Assembly (NCBI GenBank): GCA_031552995.1
Contig: JAVBMB010000011.1
Coordinates: 1-8,317 of the forward strand
DNA from: JAVBMB01 sp031552995
GTDB taxonomy: Bacteria > Bacillota > Clostridia > Oscillospirales > Butyricicoccaceae
Reading direction: 5' to 3'
DNA: 8,317 nt
In this document: positions 1-5,312 of the stretch, piece after piece
Position numbering within the stretch: the first letter of the stretch is position 1
Layout: each line of letters opens with the position of its first letter
The notes under the pieces: generated by a model
Database searches by the model: none
Told to the model about the DNA's origin: nothing
Seen by the model: the letters and a program-made list of their open reading frames with translations, nothing else
Position numbers and translations under genes: made by a program

Positions 1-4
1 GGAA

Positions 5-13
5 TCTCCTTTT
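5..13 (-). promoter_or_regulatory. Ribosome binding site of a gene just beyond the left edge
   Basis: Read on the minus strand, this is AAAAGGAGA, a strong Shine-Dalgarno sequence, with only four bases left before the window ends. A minus-strand gene therefore very probably begins within a few bases outside the window. The 58-bp gap after the 155-aa gene contains no convincing terminator, so the two genes could be cotranscribed. The start codon itself is not visible. Confidence 0.6.
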
Positions 14-58
14 GTTTGAAGTTTACATCCATAGTATGAGGATGATATCGCAAATTAT

Positions 59-526
59 TTAAAGAAGTTTTTTCCATTCGCCATACAGCCCCGCGGCAAG
101 CGCCGCCGCGGCGACTGCCATTTTGTCCATCAGCGTGCCGCACAGCGGCGTAAGGTCAATTTCGCACGGCGAGATTACGCCGCCGCATACATCGACAATT
201 TCGCGCTGAAGCGCCGCCATACCGCCCTCGTGCAGCACGGACGACGGCGTCAGCGTATCGCGCCCGTCCATGCCGTAAGTTATCACCATCTGCGCGTCGC
301 TTTGCTTTGCAAGCCTCGGCGCGGCCCAGCCCGGCGCGATAAGTATTCTGCTGGCCGGCGCGTACTCGGTGCCTTCAAGCGCCACAAACATCCCGTCGGG
401 CGCGTGGCATAGCTTTTGCGGGGCGCATATGCGAACCTCAGCCGATTTATTGCATGATTTTGTCAGCCGAACAAGCTGAGCCACGCGCGGGTCGCCCGCC
501 GCAGCGTCGACGGTGATAGTCAGCAT
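59..526 (-). CDS. Conserved-looking hypothetical protein, 155 aa
   Basis: I do not recognise this protein with a named family. It has no signal peptide, no clear membrane segment apart from a short alanine-rich stretch near residues 137-145, and no complete metal-binding motif. The middle (about residues 80-110) contains VITYGMDGRDTLTPSS followed by ALQREIVDVCGG. This looks like the core of a conserved soluble domain and faintly resembles short clostridial proteins of unknown function, but I cannot name it. There are six cysteines (in SCNKS, ICAP, KLCH, DVCGG, SPCEI, PLCGT). The ATG at 526 is preceded by AAAGGCGG about nine bases upstream. The gene lies downstream of the DUF1846 gene on the same strand, but hairpins separate them. 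The next minus-strand gene starts just outside the window, which suggests a small operon. Function is unknown. Confidence 0.75.
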   Translation of the reverse strand: MLTITVDAAAGDPRVAQLVRLTKSCNKSAEVRICAPQKLCHAPDGMFVALEGTEYAPASRILIAPGWAAPRLAKQSDAQMVITYGMDGRDTLTPSSVLHEGGMAALQREIVDVCGGVISPCEIDLTPLCGTLMDKMAVAAAALAAGLYGEWKKLL

Positions 527-552
527 AGCATAATCCGCCTTTCAATATTTTG

Positions 553-576
553 CGCCGCAATTTGTGCTTTGCGGCG
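553..576 (-). promoter_or_regulatory. GC-rich hairpin upstream of the 155-aa gene
   Basis: CGCCGCAA (553-560) and TTGCGGCG (569-576) are perfect inverted arms of 8 bp around an 8-nt loop. The structure lies 27 bp ahead of the ATG at 526, just upstream of its ribosome binding site. It could be a 5'-leader hairpin or a regulator site. It has no T-tract in the minus direction, so it is not a classic terminator. Confidence 0.3.
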
Positions 577-624
577 AATGTCGGTGATATTATTTTTTCA
601 TTCCGCCGCACAAAAATACACGGG

Positions 625-664
625 AAAGCGCGGCCGGGATGGAAAAATATCCCGGCCGCGCTTT
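625..664 (-). terminator. Intrinsic terminator after the DUF1846 gene, stronger on the opposite strand
   Basis: The arms 625-640 and 649-664 form a perfect 16-bp stem (AAAGCGCGGCCGGGAT and its complement) around an 8-nt loop. It begins 7 bp after the DUF1846 stop codon. On the minus strand the stem is preceded by an A-rich run and followed by only TTT and then CCC. On the plus strand it is followed by a long T-rich run (661-677). It can therefore act in both directions, and the textbook U-tract faces plus-strand (antisense) transcripts. Confidence 0.8.
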
Positions 665-671
665 TATTTTT

Positions 672-2156
672 TTATTTATGATACAGCTTCTTCGTCTGAT
701 ATCTCGGCTCGCACGTAAGATTGAGCCCAAGCTTGCGGTATATGTCGGCATCAACCTGCGGAAGCATCACCGTAGAGTGAGCCTCGCACCCGCGAAGCGC
801 GCCAAGCTGCTCGAACGCGCGCTGCGCCTCGCCGCTCATATTGGCTGAAATGCTCAGCGCAATCAACACCTCGTCGGAGTGAAGCCGTGGGTTGCGGTTT
901 CCAAGCGCGCCGACCTTGAGGCGCTGGATAGGCTCGATGACGCTTCGCGCAATCAAATATGTATCCTTATTCATGTTGCACTGCGCCTTAACGGCGTTAA
1001 GCAGCGCCGCGGCCGACGGGCCAAGCAGGTCACTTGTCTTCCCTGTGACGATTCTGCCGTCCTCCAGCTGAATCGCGACGGCGGGCAGCTCTGTCTCGGC
1101 GGCGCGGCGCGCCGCGGCGGCGACGACAGGGCGGTCCTCCTTGCTTACGCCGGCCTGATTCATCAACAGCTCGGTTTTCTGCACGGCTTCCTCGGTCACA
1201 TATCCTCGCGCCATGTCGCATTTTGCCTGAAAATGCCGGCGGATTATCTCGTCGCACGACGCGCGCCCGACGACCTCGTCGTCGATAATAGCCGAGCCAA
1301 TCATATTTACGCCCATATCGGTCGGCGATTTATACGGACAGCTGCCCATAATGCGCTCAAGCATGGATTTCACAATCGGGAACGCCTCGACATCGCGGTT
1401 GTAGTTCACCGTCTTTGCGCCATATGCCTCCAGGTGATACGGGTCGAGCATATTCACATCACTCAAATCCACGGTCGCGGCCTCATACGCCAGGTTTATC
1501 GGGTGGCGCAGCGGCAGGTTCCAAACCGGGAATGTCTCGAACTTGGCGTACCCCGCCGAGATGCCGCGCAGATGGTCGTGATACAGCTGCGACAGGCATG
1601 TCGCCAGTTTTCCGCTGCCCGGCCCCGGCGCCGTCACAACTACAAGCGGATGCGAGGTCTCGACATATTCGTTCCTGCCAAAACCGTCCGGCCCGACAGC
1701 ATGATTGAGGTTGTAGGGATACCCCTCAATCGGGAAGTGCAGGAACACCGGCACCTTTTGGCCTATAAGCTTATCCCTGAACTGCACGGCGGTCGCCTGC
1801 CCCGTGAAATGCGTTATGACGACGCTGCCCACAAAAATGCCTGCACCGCGGAACGCGTCAATCAGCCGCAGCGTGTCGGCGTCGTACGTTATGCCCAGGT
1901 CACCGCGAATCTTACTTTTTTCTATATCGTCGGCGTTGATTACCACGATAATCTCCGCCTTGTCTTTCAGCTGAAGCAGCATTCGCACTTTCGAATCGGG
2001 CAAAAACCCCGGGAGGACACGCGCCGCGTGATAATCGTCAAACAGTTTGCCCCCGAACTCGAGATAAAGCTTGCCTCCGATGCTGTCAATTCGCTTTATA
2101 ATGTGCTCCGATTGCTCTTTGATATATTTATCGTAATTGAAGCCGATTTTTCGCAT
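672..2156 (-). CDS. DUF1846 family protein, 494 aa
   Basis: This is a full-length DUF1846 protein, a family of about 500 residues found mainly in Firmicutes and Actinobacteria and without an established biochemical role. Recognition rests on the N-terminus MRKIGFNYDKYIKEQSEHI, the YLEFGGKLFDDYHAARVLPGF block (31-51), and the central VTAPGPGSGKLATCLSQL (174-191). That block is followed by FETFPVWNLPLRHPINLAYEAA (206-227) and LDPYHLEAYG (237-246). The glycine-rich GPGSGK at 178-183 resembles a P-loop but lacks the first glycine of a strict Walker A motif, so nucleotide binding is only suggested. The protein appears soluble and cytoplasmic, with no signal peptide. The ATG at 2156 is preferred because a GGGAGGG sequence lies six bases upstream. 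A GTG directly before it would sit too close to that site. The gene is divergent from the flavin reductase gene. The family call is secure; the function is not. Confidence 0.93.
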   Translation of the reverse strand: MRKIGFNYDKYIKEQSEHIIKRIDSIGGKLYLEFGGKLFDDYHAARVLPGFLPDSKVRMLLQLKDKAEIIVVINADDIEKSKIRGDLGITYDADTLRLIDAFRGAGIFVGSVVITHFTGQATAVQFRDKLIGQKVPVFLHFPIEGYPYNLNHAVGPDGFGRNEYVETSHPLVVVTAPGPGSGKLATCLSQLYHDHLRGISAGYAKFETFPVWNLPLRHPINLAYEAATVDLSDVNMLDPYHLEAYGAKTVNYNRDVEAFPIVKSMLERIMGSCPYKSPTDMGVNMIGSAIIDDEVVGRASCDEIIRRHFQAKCDMARGYVTEEAVQKTELLMNQAGVSKEDRPVVAAAARRAAETELPAVAIQLEDGRIVTGKTSDLLGPSAAALLNAVKAQCNMNKDTYLIARSVIEPIQRLKVGALGNRNPRLHSDEVLIALSISANMSGEAQRAFEQLGALRGCEAHSTVMLPQVDADIYRKLGLNLTCEPRYQTKKLYHK

Positions 2157-2427
2157 CACTATCCCTCCCCCAAAAAAAATTATGCGGCCCGCACGGCCGC
2201 CTGCGTAAACATGCCGCCCCGACGGGCCTATGTATATAGAATATTAAGCGGGACATTCTATCGCCATTATTGCATTTATCGTGCCGCGCGTGTAAAATGA
2301 TATATGCGGCAGCCTTGTCCCTTGGATAGTTTATCACGATATATAGAATATTTCAAGGTAGCGCCGGCATTTTTATCTATATGCGGTGTCACATTTGGCG
2401 CCGCCCGCAGTGAAAGGAGATTACATT
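2157..2427. promoter_or_regulatory. Divergent promoter region between the DUF1846 and hrb genes
   Basis: This 271-bp region must hold the promoters of both divergent genes, and I see no open reading frame with gene-like features in it. It contains the 13-nt sequence TATATAGAATATT twice in the same orientation (2233-2245 and 2340-2352). It also has a dyad ATAGAAT-N12-ATTCTAT (2236-2242 and 2255-2261), a GC-rich hairpin (GCGGCC 2184-2189 with GGCCGC 2195-2200), and TGCCGC/GCGGCA arms at 2282-2287 and 2306-2311. I recognise no consensus site for Fur, PerR or Rex. Confidence 0.55.
2322..2349 (+). promoter_or_regulatory. Candidate sigma-A promoter for hrb
   Basis: TTGGAT (2322-2327) and TAGAAT (2344-2349) are separated by 16 bp and would give a leader of roughly 70 nt before hrb. 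Other pairings, such as TTGTCC (2315-2320) with TATATA (2340-2345), are also possible. The -10 element overlaps the second copy of the 13-nt repeat. Confidence 0.25.
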
Positions 2428-3075
2428 ATGAATGTTAAAGCTTTTTACAACATGTCGTACGGCGTATACATTGTGACGACGTTTGACGAGGACAAAAACC
2501 GCTATACCGGGTGCGTGGCCAACAGTATCATGCAGATTACCTCGCAGCCCGCAACGGTTGCAATAAGCATCAACCACGACAACTATACCCACGCCTGCCT
2601 TAAAAAGCACGGCAAGCTGGCCGTGACTATTATGGGCGAAAAATCCCCGCCGACGCTTATCGGCACATTCGGTTTTTTCTCTGGGCGCGACAAGGATAAG
2701 CTGGCGGGCGTACCTTATACCGTGCGCCGCGGCGTCGCCGTGCCCGATAACGGCTGCGCATATCTGATATGCGAAATCATCGGCTCGATGGAGACAGCGA
2801 CGCATACGGTATTTTTGGCGCAGGTGCTGGACAGCGACGTGCTGAGCGACGATGTGCCCATGACATACGCCTACTATCACAAGGTCATCAAGGGCACCAC
2901 CGCGAAAAACGCGCCGACATATATCCCGCCGGAGGCGCTGGAAAAGGGCAAGGCCGAGCATAAATGCACGGTGTGCGGCTATGTCTATGACGGGTATTTT
3001 GCCTTTGACGAGTTGCCGCTCGGCTATAAGTGCCCGACATGCGGCGCGGAAAAGGATAAGTTCACGCTGCAGTGA
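2428..3075 (+). CDS. hrb: Flavin reductase-rubredoxin fusion (Hrb type), 215 aa
   Basis: Residues 1 to about 165 are a flavin reductase-like FMN-binding domain (NMSYGVYIVTTF near the N-terminus, then GTFGFFSGRDKDKL, then PMTYAYYHKVIKG). Residues 178-215 are a rubredoxin domain with iron ligands Cys180, Cys183, Cys202 and Cys205 in CTVCGY and CPTCGA. The arrangement matches high-molecular-weight rubredoxin (Hrb) of Moorella, an NAD(P)H-dependent reductase that feeds electrons to flavodiiron protein FprA for oxygen or NO reduction. The pair of CxxC motifs here is separated by only 18 residues, against about 29 in classical rubredoxin, so the loop is shortened. The ATG at 2428 follows AAAGGAGA (2413-2420) with a 7-nt spacer. 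An upstream in-frame ATG at 2386 has no such site and would add 14 unrelated residues. No FprA gene is in the window, so the partner is inferred. The protein is cytoplasmic. Confidence 0.92.
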   Translation: MNVKAFYNMSYGVYIVTTFDEDKNRYTGCVANSIMQITSQPATVAISINHDNYTHACLKKHGKLAVTIMGEKSPPTLIGTFGFFSGRDKDKLAGVPYTVRRGVAVPDNGCAYLICEIIGSMETATHTVFLAQVLDSDVLSDDVPMTYAYYHKVIKGTTAKNAPTYIPPEALEKGKAEHKCTVCGYVYDGYFAFDELPLGYKCPTCGAEKDKFTLQ

Positions 3076-3090
3076 CGCTTTTGCGCGCGT

Positions 3091-3108
3091 CCGGCGGAAG
3101 ACCGCCGG
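3091..3108 (+). terminator. Hairpin between hrb and the GNAT gene, possible attenuator
   Basis: CCGGCGG (3091-3097) and CCGCCGG (3102-3108) form a perfect 7-bp GC stem around an AAGA loop, 15 bp after the hrb stop codon. A run of five T residues (3118-3122) follows, but nine bases away, so termination is likely partial. It may reduce expression of the downstream acetyltransferase relative to hrb. Its presence also argues that 3076-3155 is noncoding. Confidence 0.4.
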
Positions 3109-3143
3109 GTTGTGCCGTTTTTAGCCTCAAAATACCGAAGCGT

Positions 3144-3151
3144 GGGGGTGA
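3144..3151 (+). promoter_or_regulatory. Ribosome binding site selecting the TTG start of the GNAT gene
   Basis: GGGGGTGA pairs well with the 16S rRNA tail (one G in place of A relative to GGAGGTGA). It ends four bases before the TTG at 3156. No comparable site serves the GTG at 3072. Confidence 0.6.
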
Positions 3152-3155
3152 CGAA

Positions 3156-3629
3156 TTGTCCGATTTGCTCGTTAAGCTGTATGACCTGCCTGAACAGGGA
3201 TGTCAGGCGCCGCCGGATGTAACGATAAAGCCTGCGTGCGTCGTTGACAGGGCGCGAATACTCGGCTTTGTGCGCGGCACGTTCGGCGACGGCTGGGCAA
3301 GCGAGTGCGAATACGCCCTGATGCGCAGCCCGACAGCCTGCTTTGTAGCTGTAAAAAACCGCGAGCTCGTCGGCTTTGCCTGCTACGACGCCACAGCGCG
3401 CGGGTTCTTTGGCCCGATGGGCGTCGCCGAGGGCGAGCGTAACGGCGGCATAGGCGGCGCGCTGCTGATGCGTACGCTTGCCGCCATGCGCGACGCCGGC
3501 TACGCCTATGCCATAATCGGCTGGGCGACAGCGCAGGCCGATTACTATTCAAAAAAAGCCGGCGCGATTATTATCCCCGATTCCCCTCCCGAAAAAAGCA
3601 TATACAAAAATATGATTTCGCGCGGGTGA
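3156..3629 (+). CDS. GNAT family N-acetyltransferase, 157 aa, TTG start
   Basis: This is a cytoplasmic acetyl-CoA-dependent acyltransferase of the GNAT fold; its substrate is not predictable. The acetyl-CoA pyrophosphate-binding loop is RNGGIG at 95-100 (R-x-x-G-x-G), preceded by the beta-4 segment FFGPMGV (84-90). FACYDATARGFFGP, YAYAIIGWA (117-125) and a closing DYYSKKAGA (129-137) match a small clostridial GNAT subgroup whose members begin close to MSDLLVKLYDLP, which supports the TTG start. The frame is open back to a GTG at 3072 overlapping the hrb stop codon. That would add 28 residues (MTLLRASGGRPPG...) with no family resemblance and would run through a hairpin, so I reject it. With the TTG start, the gene lies 80 bp downstream of hrb on the same strand and is probably cotranscribed. 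No functional link to hrb is evident. Confidence 0.88.
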   Translation: MSDLLVKLYDLPEQGCQAPPDVTIKPACVVDRARILGFVRGTFGDGWASECEYALMRSPTACFVAVKNRELVGFACYDATARGFFGPMGVAEGERNGGIGGALLMRTLAAMRDAGYAYAIIGWATAQADYYSKKAGAIIIPDSPPEKSIYKNMISRG

Positions 3630-3661
3630 CGGCGGGCAGGCGCTGCAAAGTTTTGATTTGT

Positions 3662-3692
3662 ATTTGTATATTTTAACAGCAATTATACAAAT
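3662..3692. repeat. AT-rich inverted repeat downstream of the GNAT gene
   Basis: ATTTGTATA (3662-3670) and TATACAAAT (3684-3692) are perfect 9-bp arms around a 13-nt spacer. It could be a weak RNA hairpin or a protein-binding dyad. It lacks a GC-rich stem and is unlike the palindromes to its right. Confidence 0.4.
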
Positions 3693-3740
3693 TGTATTTA
3701 TCGCTTCCGCTGTAGGGTGTATTACTAACGCTGCTCATGC

Positions 3741-3771
3741 AAAACGGGGATGCCAAACATGGCATCCCCGT
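3741..3771 (-). terminator. Outer hairpin 1, minus-strand terminator
   Basis: ACGGGGATGCCA (3744-3755) and TGGCATCCCCGT (3760-3771) form a perfect 12-bp stem with an AACA loop. On the minus strand it is followed by TTTT (3744-3741), so it fits termination of transcripts coming leftward from icd. It lies at the end of the palindrome array furthest from icd. Confidence 0.6.
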
Positions 3772-3781
3772 ACAGCTTGTA

Positions 3782-3809
3782 GAAAAAGCAGAGCGCGCTC
3801 TGCTTTTTC
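3782..3809. terminator. Perfect 28-bp palindrome, bidirectional terminator
   Basis: The left half GAAAAAGCAGAGCG (3782-3795) is exactly complementary to the right half (3796-3809). Each strand therefore shows a GC-rich stem (GCAGAG/CTCTGC, 4-nt CGCG loop) preceded by A5 and followed by T5. This is the classic form of a bidirectional intrinsic terminator and could stop either converging transcript. Confidence 0.65.
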
Positions 3810-3821
3810 GCAAGCCAGTCA

Positions 3822-3852
3822 GATTTTCCGCGAGCCGGTGCCGGGGAAAATC
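3822..3852. repeat. Stem-loop carrying a copy of the shared 17-nt motif
   Basis: GATTTTCC (3822-3829) pairs with GGAAAATC (3845-3852) over 8 bp. The 15-nt loop GCGAGCCGGTGCCGG is almost exactly the motif that recurs at 3897-3913. Confidence 0.6.
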
Positions 3853-3861
3853 ACCTTAACC

Positions 3862-3887
3862 CGCTCATTTTACGCATAAAATGGGCG
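3862..3887. repeat. Stem-loop with CGCA loop, copy 1
   Basis: CGCTCATTTTA (3862-3872) pairs with TAAAATGGGCG (3877-3887) over 11 bp with one T-G wobble (on the plus-strand RNA) around a CGCA loop. The same loop is used at 3932-3935 on a different stem. Confidence 0.6.
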
Positions 3888-3891
3888 AAAT

Positions 3892-3915
3892 CCGGCCCGC
3901 GAGCCGGTGCCGGCT
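3892..3915. repeat. GC-rich dyad with the second 17-nt motif copy
   Basis: CCGGC (3892-3896) can pair with GCCGG at 3903-3907 or 3909-3913, and AGCCGG (3902-3907) with CCGGCT (3910-3915). These alternative pairings are built on the 17-nt motif at 3897-3913. The structure is less defined than its neighbours. Confidence 0.4.
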
Positions 3916-3919
3916 AAAT

Positions 3920-3947
3920 GCCTGAAAACCCCGCAGGGTTTTCAGGC
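3920..3947. repeat. Stem-loop with CGCA loop, copy 2
   Basis: GCCTGAAAACCC (3920-3931) and GGGTTTTCAGGC (3936-3947) form a perfect 12-bp stem around CGCA. No T-tract follows on either strand, so it is not by itself a standard terminator. Confidence 0.65.
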
Positions 3948-3953
3948 AAACTT

Positions 3954-3985
3954 AACGGGGATGCCAAACATGGCATCCCCGTTTT
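3954..3985 (+). terminator. Outer hairpin 2, plus-strand terminator
   Basis: AACGGGGATGCCA (3954-3966) and its complement (3971-3983) form a perfect 13-bp stem with an AACA loop. It is followed on the plus strand by TTTTT (3981-3986 region). It repeats outer hairpin 1 over 29 nt (3955-3983 against 3743-3771). It suits rightward transcripts from hrb and the GNAT gene, yet lies only 15 bp from the end of icd. In the minus direction the following GTTAAG makes it a weak icd terminator. Confidence 0.65.
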
Positions 3986-3999
3986 TATAATGCGGATTT

Positions 4000-5217
4000 T
4001 TACGCCAGCTTTGCGGCCAGACGCTTTGCAATCTCGTCGAGGAACTGCTCGGAGTCGACAGCCGTCGCCTTGAAGCCCGGCTCAACCAGACCAACGAGGT
4101 CTTTCGTCATCAGCCCGTCCTCGAGTGTCTGGATGGAGGCCGCCTCAAGCGCGTCGCCGAACTTGACAAGCTGCGGCAGATTATCCAACTCGCCGCGCTT
4201 TTTAAGCGCGCCGCTCCAGGCAAAGATTGTCGCCATCGAGTTTGTCGAGGTCTTTTCGCCCTTAAGGTGCTTGTAATAGTGCTTTGTAACCGTGCCGTGC
4301 GCCGCCTCGAACTCGTACTTGCCGTCCGGCGAGACGAGAACGGAGGTCATCATGGCAAGGCTGCCGAACGCCGTCGACACCATATCGCTCATGACATCGC
4401 CGTCATAGTTCTTGCACGCCCAGATATAGCCGCCCTCGCTGCGGATGACGCGCGCGACGGCGTCGTCAATCAGCGTATAGAAGTACTCAAGCCCGGCCTT
4501 CTCAAACTCGGCTTTAAAGCCGCCCTCGAACACCTCATCGAATATCGTCTTGAAAAAGCCGTCATAGACCTTGGCTATCGTGTCCTTTGTCGAGAACCAC
4601 AGATCCTGCTTCGAATCGAGCGCGTACTGGAAGCACGCCTTGGCGAAGCTGCGGATAGACGACTCGAGGTTGTGCGCGCCCTGCCAAACGGCGGGGCCTT
4701 TTGTCTTCTGCACCGTTACTGTATGCTCTTTGCCGCTTTGCCCCTTGAATGTCATTGTGCACTCGCCCGGCTCGTCGGTGAAGAAATCGACGCTCTTGTA
4801 CACATCGCCATAGGCGTGACGGGCTATGGTTATCGGCTTGACCCAGTTCTTGACGACCGGCTTGATGCTATCGACAAGAATCGGCGCGCGGAACACTGTG
4901 CCGTCGAGAATCGAGCGGATTGTGCCGTTCGGGCTCTTCCACATCTCGGTCAGCTCGGGATATTCTTCCATGCGCTGCTTGTTGGGGGTAATGGTGGCGC
5001 ACTTGACGGCAACGCCGTATTTTATGGTGGCATTGGCGCTGTCAACGGTAATCTGATCCTTCGTAGCGTTGCGGCTGAGCAGGCCAAGGTCATAATACTC
5101 TGTCTTCAGGTCAACAAACGGAAGAATCAGCTTATCCTTGATCATCTGCCACAGGATGCGGGTCATTTCGTCGCCGTCCATCTCGACAAGCGGGGTTGTC
5201 ATTTTAATTTTGTCCAT
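4000..5217 (-). CDS. icd: NADP-dependent isocitrate dehydrogenase, 405 aa
   Basis: This enzyme oxidatively decarboxylates isocitrate to 2-oxoglutarate, producing NADPH. The sequence is of the homodimeric, eukaryote-like subfamily (about 400-415 aa) rather than the E. coli type. Substrate-binding residues are visible: Ser95 and Arg101 in SPNGTIR, Arg110 in TVFRAP, Arg133 and Tyr140 in ITIARHAYGDVYK, and Lys211 in STKDTI. Metal-binding aspartates are Asp251 (LIDD) and Asp274/Asp278 in YDGDVMSD. The NADP-binding segment is HGTVTKHY (307-314). Lysine 312 occupies the place where many relatives have an arginine, a conservative change. The ATG at 5217 follows AAGGAG with an 8-nt spacer. It is the last gene of the citG-acn-icd run, 95 bp after the aconitase-family gene, and supplies 2-oxoglutarate for glutamate. 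It ends close to the palindrome array. Confidence 0.97.
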   Translation of the reverse strand: MDKIKMTTPLVEMDGDEMTRILWQMIKDKLILPFVDLKTEYYDLGLLSRNATKDQITVDSANATIKYGVAVKCATITPNKQRMEEYPELTEMWKSPNGTIRSILDGTVFRAPILVDSIKPVVKNWVKPITIARHAYGDVYKSVDFFTDEPGECTMTFKGQSGKEHTVTVQKTKGPAVWQGAHNLESSIRSFAKACFQYALDSKQDLWFSTKDTIAKVYDGFFKTIFDEVFEGGFKAEFEKAGLEYFYTLIDDAVARVIRSEGGYIWACKNYDGDVMSDMVSTAFGSLAMMTSVLVSPDGKYEFEAAHGTVTKHYYKHLKGEKTSTNSMATIFAWSGALKKRGELDNLPQLVKFGDALEAASIQTLEDGLMTKDLVGLVEPGFKATAVDSEQFLDEIAKRLAAKLA

Positions 5218-5240
5218 TTATTGCTCTCCTTATGGTTTTT

Positions 5241-5254
5241 CCCGGCCGGCCGGG
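5241..5254. repeat. GC palindrome in the acn-icd spacer
   Basis: CCCGGCCGGCCGGG is a perfect 14-bp palindrome in the 95-bp spacer, about 11 bp upstream of the icd ribosome binding site. In the operon mRNA it is preceded by an A-rich run and followed by AAAAA, so it is not a terminator for the operon. On the plus strand it is followed by T-rich sequence and could end antisense transcripts. It may act as a stability or processing hairpin for icd mRNA. Confidence 0.45.
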
Positions 5255-5312
5255 TGTTTTTTATTTGTTTTTTCACACGGGCAGCATTGCCGAGCGTGTG
5301 CGGTTATTTTGC

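Larger units (their letters stand above)
3741..3985. repeat. Array of seven palindromes between converging genes
   Basis: Seven consecutive dyads occupy most of 245 bp: 3744-3771, 3782-3809, 3822-3852, 3862-3887, 3892-3915, 3920-3947 and 3954-3983. Gaps between them are only 4-12 bp and centres are about 29-42 bp apart. The stems mostly differ, but parts recur. The first and last share the same stem and AACA loop. The fourth and sixth share a CGCA loop. The third and fifth contain the same 17-nt CCGCGAGCCGGTGCCGG (3828-3844 and 3897-3913). A degenerate copy, CGCAAGCCAGT, sits at 3809-3819. This is not a CRISPR array, because there is no constant repeat with equal unique spacers. It resembles a composite of terminators and REP/BIME-like intergenic repeats. 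Confidence 0.85.
3630..3999. other. Convergent intergenic region, no gene
   Basis: This 370-bp gap separates the converging GNAT and icd genes. The left part (3630-3740) is AT-rich with one dyad. The rest (3741-3985) is a dense set of palindromes described separately. A frame opening at 3658 runs into the palindromes, has no ribosome binding site and is not believable as a gene. Confidence 0.8.

Noticed and set aside
1607..1636. True Walker A ATP-binding site in the DUF1846 protein
   Set aside because: APGPGSGK is P-loop-like but lacks the first glycine of GxxxxGK[ST] and the final Ser/Thr, so ATP binding is not claimed.
879..2300. 473-aa open frame on the plus strand
   Set aside because: It lies antisense to the DUF1846 gene, has no domain-like sequence, and is rich in Arg/His/Val as expected for a shadow frame in GC-rich DNA.
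3658..3879. 73-aa open frame with a hydrophobic start (MYLYILTAIIQIVFIASA)
   Set aside because: It has no ribosome binding site and runs straight through two hairpins of the palindrome array. The hydrophobic part comes from AT-rich DNA with a dyad.
3741..3985. CRISPR array
   Set aside because: The units are palindromes of different sequence with short gaps. There is no constant repeat with equal-length unique spacers, and no cas gene.
3741..3985. Insertion sequence or integron attachment site bounded by inverted repeats
   Set aside because: The outer hairpins are self-complementary terminators with A/T runs outside. There is no transposase or integrase and no visible target duplication, and the contents are noncoding.
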